From positions 14,204,001 through 14,268,000 of the forward strand of contig OX419762.1 in NCBI GenBank assembly GCA_948567375.1: DNA of 64,000 nt, written 5' to 3'. A program made the translations under genes and the position numbers. Positions 11,053 to 22,800 of this stretch are shown one piece after another. This DNA is from Lunularia cruciata (lineage: Eukaryota > Streptophyta > Marchantiopsida > Lunulariales > Lunulariaceae). Numbering within the stretch: position 1 is the stretch's first letter; every line of letters starts with the position of its first letter. The notes under the pieces are model-generated. The model worked only from the letters and a program-made list of their open reading frames with translations, searched no databases and was not told the DNA's origin.

Positions 11053-14000
11053 TCAATGTAAGAGATTTCGCCAGACTGCTTCGCAGTGTTCGCATCCTTC
11101 CGCTAGTCTCACAAAATTCCTCCAATCTTGAATGCTAAGTCTATACGTCTTCCGTCGGTAATCCGAAACAAAAGTTTCTAAATATTGACATTCTCGTAAC
11201 ACTAAATGTTGCAGGTTTGTCAGATGCCCAAGGAATTCCATGAGACACTCGAAGTTTTCACTGTTGTATAAACTAAAGAAACTGGTACAATTTTCTATAT
11301 GTAGACATTCAAGCGCTCCGAGTCCCTCTATACTCCCCGGTAAACACTGTAGACTCCTACAAGAGAAGACGAACAAGTCTCTTAGAACTCGTAATTGTCC
11401 TAGGGACTCAGGGACGTAGCTCAGTCGAGGAATACCAATCAAGCTCATACGCTGGAGCGATGTCAACGACCCCGATGAACTCGGTAGGCTTGCCAGCGCA
11501 AGAAGGCTATGTAGTCGAAGCTCCGCAAGGTTTTCCAGGGAGCCGAAGGACTCGCACAAAAATCCCAACCCGGAACAACCATTTATCTCGAGTAAGTTCA
11601 AGCGCTTGAGCCCACTGAAACCTTCAGGTAATGCCTTCAGAGAGTTGCAGTTAATAATGTGTAATTTTTCCAGATTCCTCATTTCCCCGAAACAGTCCGG
11701 CAGTTCTGCCAACGAATCAAGACCTTCCAAACGTAAAACCCTGAGAGATTCCAGACAAGAATCCTTTCGAGCAATGGAATATGGATCTGGACTTGGCCAC
11801 GCCTTCAAACCTGAACATCCCGTCAACTTCAGACTACTCAATGATCGAAGTTGCAGGAAAGAAGACGGTAGCTTCTGTAAATTAGCGCTTCGGAGCTGCA
11901 ACGTCTCTAAACTTGGGAGAAGACCGAATGTATCTGGCAGGCTTGCCATGTTGGAAGCATCAATCCGGACAACCCGCAAGCTTCTCAGTCTGTCTATGTT
12001 GTCAGGAAGTTGAACAAATTTGCAATCATCTAGTAGGAGAACCGCCAAATGGTAAAGCCCCTCCACATCTTCGCCACGAATTGGCCACTTGCCACTGCTC
12101 CACATCCACCAATTCTCTCGATGTCCTCTGTGACAATTAATCATGTGTAATAGAGAGAGGGTCAAAGGAAATCGAACATTATGATTCGATTCGGTAATTT
12201 TGAGATTGGACATTCTCAACAGCCGTAAGCACTCCAGTCTGGGAAATATACTCCACGGGATACTAGTGACTCCTGCTTCAGAAACTCCCACGGGACACAT
12301 CGCCACACAAAGCGTCTCGAGCGCCCAGTCGGTGGCCGCTGTTTCTCTCTGCACAACAGATAATGTACTTTTCTCAATAACCATGGAATTCCATCAAGTA
12401 TAAAATTTTTCTCAAGCTTCGATATCACTAATCTCTTCTGCAAAACTGACACTTCAAAAGACAAAAGTTTCTCGGCTTCACCTTGCATTCCATCATCAGA
12501 TCTTCAGTATCGTCCTGCTTCCACACACCCCTACACAGCTTCAGTTTCTCACCTGGAGGCCTACAAATATTACGGCCCATATCTCTCAGCTGCGCATGGA
12601 TATGGACTTTCCCATCCCGTTGTCCACCTCCAGCTCCATAGTCTCTACTCAATCGGATCAGAGATCTATCCACTAGGTTCTGCACCTCGATCTCGACTGC
12701 CATTCCCCGTGATTTCGGTCTCCATGCCGCTTTCCACACATCCAAATCATATTGCTTTTCCCACGAACCATCGATATCAAACGACGTCAAGTCTAGAAAT
12801 CTTCCTTGTTCGGCCGCACCCAGACCATCAAAGCTCAATCGCAATTTCTGCCAGAGTCTGTCGTTCACACTTCCTCCAAGAGAGTCTGCTGCACATAACT
12901 TCTCAACAGCTCCCTTCCAGATTGGGATGTCTGTTTCACCTCGTAAATGACCTCCGATGACCTCCAAAGTAAGAGGCAAGCCATCACATTTGCATACCAC
13001 CTCTCTCACTAGTTCATTCGGAATTTTTTGGAGAGCTATATCATGGACATGAGCTCTAAAAAGCTTCTCCGCATCTTCATTGGACAGAAAAGGAACAACG
13101 TATGTAACAAAGCCGGCCATTGCCTTCTGTACACGGGACGTCACAATCATCCGGCTACCATCGCCAAAGTAACTTGGTTCCAGAAACAGTTTTATTTGCT
13201 CTTCACTCTCAACGTCATCCAACACCATCAAGACTTTACTATTCTTCACAAGCATCCACAACTCGTCAACGTTCTGCACGACCATCCTTCTTCCTCTCCC
13301 TGTGTACAGGTCATCAGCAACCAAGCGCTCCAGTATTTTGGAACTCAACGTCTGCTTGCCCACTTCCACAAACCAGACATAATCAAAGTGGGATTGGATG
13401 TTCATGAGGACTTGTTTAGCGAGGGTGGATTTGCCAATGCCGCCCATGCCTACCAACTGCACTGCCAATGGTGACGTCTTACTTGACTCCAATTGAAGCA
13501 TGTGTACTATGGCGGCTATCCGTTCGGGCTCATCTATCATCACCACAGGCAGTTGAAGAAAACGCCGCTGGTTTGCAACCTGTTCCTCCTGAGGGACGTC
13601 AGATAAAATGAAGTTAATGAATCTCAAAACCTGGTCGATTCGTCGGGTTAAGCTACTGATCCAGCTCCTGGTTGTGACGTACAGGGAATGAGAGTAGAAG
13701 TTCCAGGAACAGGGGCTCCAAAACCCACTAAGTGCATTTGAAATGCAAGCATGAACGTGTACAAATCGAGATGAATTGCCTCTTACGAAATGGAAAATTA
13801 AGTGAAACTAACAATACGAAGTTAAGCCGAAGTAAAGACATAATTGAAACATATCATGAGTAGCACCTGCAGAGAACTATTATACACCCCATAATAACAA
13901 GCAAGACAGAACCGATTAAACAACTGAAATTGAAAGTCGGGGAGGACCATCTAACAGAGAAAACATCGAGCAAGGAATAACAGACAAAGCTTTCGTTGAG

Positions 14001-16204
14001 GATGGGTGGAGTGGAGCGAAGCGTGAGTGGACTGGATTTTAGGAGATCAGAGCAGAAGCCGTTCTAGGAAAGGGTGATTCACAACTCATTAATGCATATG
14101 AAAGGTGTGCTCAATCCGAGAAGAGTGATAAATCCGTAAAGTAGATGAAGTGAGCTTATTAAAGCGAATGTAACCTGAAGCAAAGTCATAATAGCAACTA
14201 TGTGTATATCTCAGCATGCTCTATGAACACATGAGTCCTAAAACACTAAACGCTGCTGGTTGTGATATAGGTAGATGACAGCAGAAGCCGTTCCTTGAAC
14301 GGGTGATCCAGAACTCATTAATTGCATATGATCGGTAACCAAGATGTACTTTATGCACAATGCTAGAGTAGTGATAAATCCAGAAGGTTCAGGTATATAG
14401 GTATATGAGAGCAGAAGCCGTTCTGGGAACGGGTGATCCAGCACTCATGAAATGCAGATAATCGATAACCAAGATGTGCGTCATAGAAAACTTGCTATAA
14501 GAGCCCACCAGGATACAGTGCGCAGATGAAGATGAAGAACATGGGATGGAGTGGGGGAGGAACACAGGAAACAGTAGAGAGCGAGGCAGGAAGCGGTCAG
14601 AGAGCGAATGGAAAAGACTAGGGAGTGAAATAGTACAGGAATGTGTGGATGTAGCAAGCATTTCGCGATTATGGCAGCAGAAACGGGTAGAAATGTAAGA
14701 GTGTAACATAGCGAAGCGTAAGATATATGCAGGTATATATGCATATATCACAACTGCTGGTTGTGCTATGCGTATATTAGAGACGATTAGCATGTAAGCT
14801 CTCTGATTCTCTCAACATGTATTGCGGGATGAAATACAGAACCCGTTGTCAACAACCCGGTTCCATAACCACGTCTGACACTACTGACTGTGACTCTCTG
14901 ACATGGTAACCCGCTAAAGATAGTCGTTCTCTCAACGAATATGCCTATTGTATCTCAACAAATCCAATGAGTGATTCAAATGCACCTCCGGAGATTTGTG
15001 CTACAAGTCAGAGCATACCTCTTCTTTGCAAATGGCTCCCAAAAATTCTTCCAGCCGCAAAAAGCTCGTCGATTTCCGATCTTTAGGTCTGCAGATGCTA
15101 AAGTGATCTTCTTCAGGAATGACACAGAAATATCCGTCTTTCATACCCTGTCTACCAGATGCTTCCTGTGTCACAAGGGCTGTACTGTCTGTCCTTCCAA
15201 ACCATCTCTTCAACTGTAAACAACAAGAATGAAAATCAGCTGCTGCAATCCCACAGGAAGCGAGTTGCAAACGAAACAAAAGTTTCACTCGATAACACAG
15301 AGAGTATTCTGTGGTATGATCTTTATCATAAAGTATAACTGAATAAGTTAACGTTTCACCTTCGAGATAAAGACAACATACTCTTCGTAGTACTGATATT
15401 GATGCTGGCGTATCATGTCCGTCAGATATCTGAACATACTAGATCCATTTGGTGTGATTGCCAACTCGTGCTGCACAATACGTGTACGGAACCTCTCTAA
15501 CTATTCAAGACAAATAATCAAGCTTGTATGATACTTACGGGACTTAGAGCTAAGGTCCGCATATCAGTCTCGTTGGCTTCAGATACACCAGCCACCTTCC
15601 AACCGTGTGTTCCACATAACGTCTCGAACCTTGCATTCACTCTCCCTGCTTCTGAAGAGAGCAGTTCAAGGTATGCAAACAAGGGGCCCCTTCTTTTTGA
15701 CTTGCCTTTCCCTGAAATTGGAGAACCTGAATGGGCCGTGGCGTAGAAGAATGCCCCTCTCAAGTTTCTCAGAAAATGCAAATATGCACACTGATGTACG
15801 TTCGTATGCTTTTCTCTCCCAACAAAGTCGTCTGCTCTCAAGCAAACTTCTTTCAGCACCAAGCCACCAACACTATGACCTACGAGCACCACCGGACAAG
15901 TTTGACCCACCATTGCGGGTGAGATCAGTGATCTCATCAGATTCTCTCCGATTGCGTACATATCCATCCGACCTTTCTTCTCGCTTTCGATGATGCTTGC
16001 ATCGTATGCAACTGCGAGTATACGCGCTCGGGGAAAAGCTTCAGCGAGCAAACTGTTTAAAGAACATGTGGGATCTTCCTCCCGCCTCCAACACCGTAGA
16101 TACACATCCCCGTCATCACTTGATTGGAAACCATGGAATAGTACAATGTCTAGGCTGATAGCACCATTTTTCGGGACGTGAAGTTGGTACACCTCGTCAC
16201 ACAA
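11053..16204 (-). CDS. HNL-A: alpha/beta hydrolase-NB-ARC-LRR protein with shortened LRR
   Basis: Hydrolase exons, each in phase 0: 16204-15539, 15500-15360 and 15213-15019 (334 codons). They carry an HG oxyanion-type motif (FHG), the nucleophile elbow GHSVGG and a likely catalytic His at 15105-15103 (DHFSICRP). NB-ARC exon: about 13630 (or 13667) to 12482, with P-loop GMGGIGKST (13450-13424), kinase-2 VLMVLDDV, GDGSRMIVTSR, GLPL and an IHA in place of MHD (12601-12593). A phase-0 intron of about 110-130 bp leads to the LRR exon from 12348 (or 12372). Compared with B, three deletions remove LRRs and shift the C-terminus, stopping at 11053. The first exon is not identified. NLRs of this class are presumed intracellular immune receptors; that role is inferred. 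Confidence 0.8.
14040..14500 (-). repeat. Intronic minisatellite of HNL-A
   Basis: Three to four diverged copies of a block built around gcagaagccgttc and gaacgggtgatccag, at about 14050, 14275 and 14405 on the plus strand. A more diverged copy at about 13700-13745 overlaps the probable 3' splice region of the NB-ARC exon. The same array occurs in unit B. Related motifs occur near 16340-16400. Confidence 0.7.
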
Positions 16205-16744
16205 CTGCCGAGAAGACACACACGCACATTTCAAAATAAAATTTTACTGTGCAGGAAAGTAAACATAGGAAGAGGTCACTAAGAAATGTACAACGCACGA
16301 TGTTCTTCTAGATCTATCCGGCTTTTCAGCATATTTCAGAAATTGGAGCAGAAGCAGGTAGCTATGCTATTCAGCATACTTGAGAAATGGGAGCAGAAGT
16401 CGTTCGGAGAATGGGGTTTCAAGTTATGCTATTCAGCATACTGTGTATTGATGAACATGTTGGATAAGACCATTCCGCAAGTGACCGGTGGAATATTGAT
16501 AACAGACAATTCTCGGCAACCAATTACAAGTCCAAGTGCTAGATTGGAACAAGAAGTGGAGCAAGCTTTCTCTTGTTCCGAAAACACAACTTAAGTTCTC
16601 GTACATTTTTGGCTCAGGTTGGACACAAGCTCTGCGAACCTAAGCCACAAAGCCCCCTCATTTTCTGCACGGAAAGTGGGGCACCTACACTAGTTTGAAG
16701 ATTGATGCGGCTCATACAAATGAATCTGGAATACCAAGACATAC

Positions 16745-16841
16745 CTTTGTGCACTTGGTGTGTTGCAAGTCCACCGCATGAGTCTTGGCATGTGAGCTGG
16801 ATGTCGTCATAGACACTTATGAACCGCTCAATCTCAAGCTT
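16745..16841 (-). other. Candidate upstream exon of HNL-A
   Basis: On the minus strand a 97-bp stretch lies between a good 3' splice site (TTGGTCAG) and a strong 5' splice site (AAAG|GTATGT). It is open in one frame (starting KLEIERFISV). Its end phase does not match the phase-0 start of the hydrolase exon at 16204, so a further exon or a different join would be needed. It is fully conserved in B at 26385-26289. It could also be a chance match or an untranslated exon. Confidence 0.3.
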
Positions 16842-18376
16842 CTGACCAAGACAACCTTATGAAAGCAATCTCTCAATTGCTCTGCGATCGATCATACTCA
16901 CTTATAACTTCTTCCTGTCTAAAGACGAGCCACATTGGATGGACTCCTTTCTTTCTCACAGGATGCATCAAGTTCTCAAATCACTGAGCTGCTGTAGAAA
17001 TATTACTCAACACACACCTAACCTCACCTCACAGATTGTCAACACTCGCGAAAAACAGACGGATAGAGGCCGAAACCAACTGGAAAACCAAGCTTATTGT
17101 AACTCTGAAGAAAGTTCACAGCCCACAGGTCACGAACCTCGCGTTCAAGTAGAAACTCCTGGAAGCGGGTTAAAGGCCTTTCAGTCCCAACCGATCTGGT
17201 CCAGAATGTCAAAGTCTACACCGAAGGAAGGCTGTCAAGCGTGTGGAGTATTTTGAGTTAAAAACTCGAGGAAACGTGTGAAGTCCTTTCATCCCATCTG
17301 CTGTGGTCCGAGATTGTCAAACTCGACAACAAACTAGGGAGAAAAGGCATGAACAGTCGTCCTACTACATGTAGATTCGAACAAGCGGGGCCCATATGAT
17401 CAGGACTTTTGTGGAGAAAAGTATCGGTATTTTGTATTCCGAATGTGACTTTCAATATAAATATAAAGGGTCAGTATTCAAAGTAACTTATACAATAGTT
17501 TATTCCAGCTTTGCCGACTACTTGTAATATGTAATCATACTTGCGCCGAAAGATCCGGATTGGGTCAGGGCACTATGCACCACTGATGCTCCACGCTGCC
17601 ACTCTTTGACATTGGTAACGTGATTACACCACCTGTTCAGTAGTTCAATTTGAGCAAACAGCAGACAGGTAGAAGAAGATCAGAATTCGTTCTGTTAGTC
17701 GAGGAATCTATCCTATTCATACTGAGCATTCTTTCGGAATTGAGATGTAAAAGGGGTTGCTTAATTTCTAATCTGTCCAATCCAGTTTGGATAATTGGGT
17801 GAGGCTCTAGTTGTTTCCTTGACTGGCGAGATGTCACACACAACTGTGCTCTGAATATAAGTTGCTGTTAAGAGAGGGAATTCCATCTCGTACTAAACTC
17901 TAGAAATAGCAAACTCATTGTTTAATTTAGTGTAGTATATAAGAAATTATAGTATGGTTTTCCTGGTAAGGTAGAACTGCCAAAAGTTGGAAGACCTAAT
18001 ATCATATCCAAGATAGTTTCCTAATTATGACCTATATACCTATAATAGAATAATTATATCGATACATATAATGTGTTATGATAAATCAGTTAGTCATTTG
18101 AACTAAGCGTATTTGCTTACTAATTATCTGAGAAGAACTAGTTTACTACTAACTGATGTTGCAATTCATTATGTATCCTCTTCCTTCAAGTGAGTATGTG
18201 TTGAATCAACCAAAAGTGACTTCTATCTGTACTTGGAATGAGCTTAATTTTTGTTCATGTTAGAATTGACAATGATAAAGAATATGTTTGTCTATATCAT
18301 ATCTAAATGATATCAATATCAATTCTAAAGATTAGTATTATAATGTATAAGACATGTACATTTAAGGATTCACGTG
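16842..18376 (-). other. 5' flank of HNL-A
   Basis: No certain exon. A TATA-like tract (CTTTATATTTATATT on the minus strand, about 17468-17453) is conserved in B (about 27012-26997) and could belong to the gene's promoter. Short minus-strand frames at 17843-17637 and 17455-17258 are not kept intact in B. From 17895 to 18376 the sequence is AT-rich and matches 28177-28650. Confidence 0.4.
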
Positions 18377-18616
18377 AACTCCCGGGGCCGATCACTAACC
18401 CCGAACCCGACCGAACCCCAAGTCGCCTAGCGCCAAGCAAGTCCCCGCCAGCATGCTAAGGATGGAGAGTCGAGCAAATGCCCGGAAAGGGGCCCGAGCG
18501 GTTGACAAGCGCTGCCGGTGACCGCGCCTCCCGATGCGGTTCCTCAAATTATATGATGTTTGGTATGTTCGTGTTGGATGTTTGTGTTCAATGATCCTTC
18601 CGTAAGTTCACCTACA

Positions 18617-18658
<42 letters not shown>

Positions 18659-19010
18659 TAAAAAAAATTTCACAACGTCACTGGCGGTGAACCGTCGGCA
18701 TCGCCGCAATCCAAACTCTTCACCAACGGGCGGTGTGTATGAAGAGCAGGGACACAGTCAATGCGAGCTTATGACTCGTACTTACTAGGAATTCTTTGTT
18801 GAAGATCAATTATTGCAATCATCTATCCCCATCATGATCAAGTTTGAAAGATTACCCAGATCTAATGGCCCAGGTTATAAACTCATTGAGTACATCAATA
18901 TAGCACGCATGCAGCCCAAAACATCTAAGGGCATCACATACCTATTATTGCCTCAAACATCCATCGGCTAGATGCCAATAGTCTTTCTAAGAAGTTGGCT
19001 ACAAGGACAA
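18377..19010 (-). pseudogene. Decayed rDNA fragment A: 18S 3' end and probable ITS1
   Basis: The plus strand at 18590 onward reads as the reverse complement of the nuclear 18S rRNA 3' end: caatgatccttcc, then the ccttgttacgacttctcctt region, cggcggtgtgta-type and further conserved blocks up to 19010. About 415 bp of 18S remain. The GC-rich stretch 18377-18589 lies where ITS1 should be. Many C-to-T and G-to-A changes against conserved 18S positions show it is not a working gene. 18S similarity stops abruptly at 19010, the duplication junction. Confidence 0.85.
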
Positions 19011-19035
19011 GTCCTCAAGATTATCAAGATTATTA
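19011..19035. other. Duplication junction with filler sequence
   Basis: 18S similarity ends after aagtcctc. About 24 bp follow that are made of aagattatca-type repeats, then acaagattatcaagattt, which is the left edge of the unit (10179 in A). The filler looks copied from the neighbouring edge. Confidence 0.75.
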
Positions 19036-19868
19036 CAAGATTATCAAGATTTGATTAAAAATCTATTGATTTCAAAAGTTTTAATATATATTCTAATTAT
19101 AATATCAATATATTCAAATTTTTATTATTCATTTTTCTTCCTTCTTCTTAAGAGTCAAAGTCAACTTTTTTGCTTTTTCCATAACGGAAACGAAACTTAT
19201 TGTAGTCTAATATCTTTGAAAGTCATACATATATTAACTTAAAGATTGCCACAAGATTACAAGGACCAAACATCATGACCAAAAGCTGAAGCCAGCGAAA
19301 CGAACAAATACCTCCAGTGGTAATACATTACAACATGGCGTAATATGCGCAATATCATTCCAAAGGAAGTTGTGTTCGGGATAAAGGAGAATTACTTTAC
19401 TATTCTCACCATTAGAGCCACTGAAATGATCCGGTTGCCGGTTAGCACGGGGTCAAGGGAATTGGATTAGCAGGACGTACTTATGTTACAGAAAAGTGAA
19501 CGTCAACAAATTAAGTCGATTATTTAGATAAATAAACTATAAACAGGAACAACTTTTTGTAGTGAAAGATGGCGACAAGAATATTTTATTACAAGGAAGA
19601 TGGTCATCAGTAAAGAAATTGGAAGAAAGGTACAAAGAGATAAGAAATTTCCGTCTAAAACACTTCCAAAAAGTAAGGAAGTTTCATGATTTGAATATGG
19701 AAAATGTCTTTTAGATTTAATCCATTTGGAACTTAGCAAGAGACTTTGGATTAGCTCATATCTTATTGAAACTAAACAAGAAAATGGACCATTGCAGAAA
19801 GCTCGCCGAATAGGACCATTACATATTTACTCCGATGCTGATTCAGCACTTCATGTGCAAAGTATACA

Positions 19869-22800
19869 TTAGTCTTGTGAACGTCGCCACACATGCTCCT
19901 TTATACTTTCAATGTAAAATATTTCGCCAGACTGCTTCAAAGCATCACCAAACCCTATGAACTTTGGACAATTTACTACAGATATGTATCCTAGTGTTTC
20001 GCATCCTTCCGCTAGTCTCTCAAAATTCCTGCAATCTTCAATGCTAAGTGTAGACATCTCCCGTCGGTAATCCCAACCAAAAGTTTCTAAATATTCACAT
20101 TCTCGTAAATGAAGCTCGTCTAAGTCTTTAAAGTCCCCTAAGCTGAATAGGTCGAATGAGCCCTGCGGTGCTTTAGACTCATTAATCCGTATATATTTCA
20201 GGTTTGTCAGATGCCCAAGGGATTCCAAGAGACACTCGAAGTTTTCACTGTTGTATAAACTAAAGTCCATCAAATGAGGAAGAGTTTTGAGAAGCTCACA
20301 CATGCCTTTGATCATTTCCCCACCTGAATACCTGATTATCAAATATCGCAACTCAGTGAGGCACGAAAGTGCTTCCTGGAGTTCCTTGAATCCTCGCACG
20401 TCGGGAAGGTGCAACATAGTCAACGTAGTCAGTTGTCGCAAGGACTCCGGCGTTTTCTCGAAAGTACCGCATTCCCATATTGACAAATTTTGCAATGCTG
20501 TAAGTTGTCCCAAGGACAAGGGAAGTCTATCCAACCTCTTGCAGTTCGTTACACTCAAATCTCTAAGAGAAGTTAATGACCCTAATGACTCGGGTATGCG
20601 CTCAACCTCTCCACCATATATCTCCAGTGATTCCAATCCTGTTAGTTGTCCTAAAGAATCATCAATAATCTCACAATTGTGTATGCGCAAAGTCCTGAGG
20701 GCCTGGAAGTGATTCAATATCCCAGTACTCCTCGGAAACTGCTGCGAAGTTGCAGTTGTAGTCGGGTATAGGTCTAGTTCCCGTAGCGCAGTTAGTTGAC
20801 ACACACTCTCATCTAGAAACGCAAAACTGGTACAATTATCTATCTGTAGCCTTTCAAGCGCTCCGAGTCCCCCTATACTCCCCGGTAAACACTTTAGACT
20901 CGTACAAGAGGAGACGAACAACTCTTTTAGAACTCGTAATTGTCCTAGGGACTCAGGGACGTAGGTCAGTCGAGGAACAACCCTCAAGGTCATACGCTGG
21001 AGCGATGTCAACGACCCCGATGAACTCGGTAGGCTTGCCAGCGCAAGAAGCCTATATAGTCGAAGCTCCGCAAGGTTTTCCAGGGAGCCGAAGGACTCGC
21101 ACAACAATCCCAACCCGGAACAACCATCTATCTGGAGTAAGTTCAAGCGCTTGAGCCCACTGAAACCTTCAGGTAATGCCTTCAGAGAGTTGCAGTTAAT
21201 AATGTGTAATTCTTCCAGATTCCTCATTTCCCCGAAACAGTCCGGCAGTTCTGCCAACGAATCAAGACCTTCCAAATGTAAAACCCTGAGAGATTCCAGA
21301 CAAGAATCCTTTCGAGCAATGGAATATGGATCTGGAGTTGGCCACGCCTTCAAACCTGAACATCCCGTTAACTTCAGACTACTCAATGATCGAAGTTGCA
21401 GGAAAGAAGACGGTAGCTTCTGTAAATTAGCGCTTCGGAGCTGCAACGTCTCTAAACTTGGGAGAAGACCGAATGTATCTGGCAGGCTTGCCATGTTGGA
21501 AGCATCAATCCGGACAACCCGCAAGCTTCTCAGTCTGTCTATGTTGTCAGGAAGTTGAACAAATTTGCAATCATCTAGTAGGAGAACCGCCAAATGGTAA
21601 AGCCCCTCCACATCTTCGCCACGAATTGGCCACTTGCCACTGCTCCACATCCACCAATTCTCTCGATGTCCTCTGTGACAATTAATCATGTGTAATAGAG
21701 CGAGGGTCAAAGGAAATCGAACATTATGATTCGATTCGGTAATCTTGAGATTGGACATTCTCAACAGCCGTAAGCACTCCAGTCTGGGAAATATACTCCA
21801 CGGGATACTAGTGACTCCTGCTTCAGAAACTCCCACGGGACACATCGCCACACAAAGCGTCTCGAGCGCCCAGTCGGTGGCCGCTGTTTCTCTCTGCACA
21901 ACAGATAATGTACTTTTCTCAATAACCATGGAATTCCATCAAGTATAAAATTTTTCTCAAGCTTCGATATCACTAATCTCTTCTGCAAAACTGACACTTC
22001 AAAAGACAAAAGTTTCTCGGCTTCACCTTGCATTCCATCATCAGATCTTCAGTATCGTCCTGCTTCCACACACCCCTACACAGCTTCAGTTTCTCACCTG
22101 GAGGCCTACAAATATTACGGCCCATATCTCTCAGCTGCGCATGGATATGGACTTTCCCATCCCGTTGTCCACCTCCAGCTCCATCGTCTCTACTCAATCG
22201 GATCAGAGATCTATCCACTAGGTTCTGCACCTCGATCTCGACTGCCATTCCCCGTGATTTCGGTCTCCATGCCGCTTTCCACACATCCAAATCATATTTC
22301 GTTTGCCATGGACCATAGATATCAAACGACGTCAAGTCTAGAAATCGTCCTTGTTCGGCCGCACCCAGACCATCAAAGCTCAATCTCAATTTCTGCCAGA
22401 GTCTGTCGTTCACACTTCCTCCAAGAGAGTCTGCTGCACATAACTTCTCAACAGCTCCCTTCCAGATTGGGATGTCTGTTTCACCTCGTAAATGACCTCC
22501 TATGACCTCCAAAGTAAGAGGCAAGCCATCACATTTGCATACCACCTCTCTCACTAGTTCATTCGGAATTTTTTGGAGAACTACATCATGGACATGAGCT
22601 CTAAAAAGCTTCTCCGCATCTTCATTGGACAGAAAAGGAACAACGTATGTAACAAAGCCGGCCATTGCCTTCTGTACACGAGACGTCACAATCATCCGGC
22701 TACCATCGCCAAAGTAACTTGGTTCCAGAAACAGTTTTATTTGCTCTTCACTCTCAACGTCATCCAACACCATCAAGACTTTACTATTCTTCACAAGCAT

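Larger units (their letters stand above)
10179..19010 (-). repeat. Tandem duplication unit A (HNL-A plus rDNA fragment)
   Basis: Colinear with 19036-29509. The offset is 8856 bp on the left (10180 to 19036) and 9545 bp after the LRR deletions of A. Hydrolase exons are identical in predicted protein. The unit ends inside 18S-like sequence at 19010. Confidence 0.95.

Noticed and set aside
11606-12013. Plus-strand frames opposite the LRR and NB-ARC exons
   Set aside because: Antisense shadows of the minus-strand NLR exons; they change wherever the sense protein changes.
14389-14793. 134-residue minus-strand frame inside the HNL-A intron (also in B)
   Set aside because: Made of minisatellite sequence and identical in both copies because the whole intron is; no domain features.
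17258-17455. 65-residue minus-strand frame upstream of HNL-A as a first exon
   Set aside because: A 1-bp deletion in the B copy breaks the frame, and no fitting donor site was seen.
18377-19010. Functional 18S rRNA gene
   Set aside because: Only the 3' end is present, with many changes at normally invariant positions and an abrupt end at the duplication junction.
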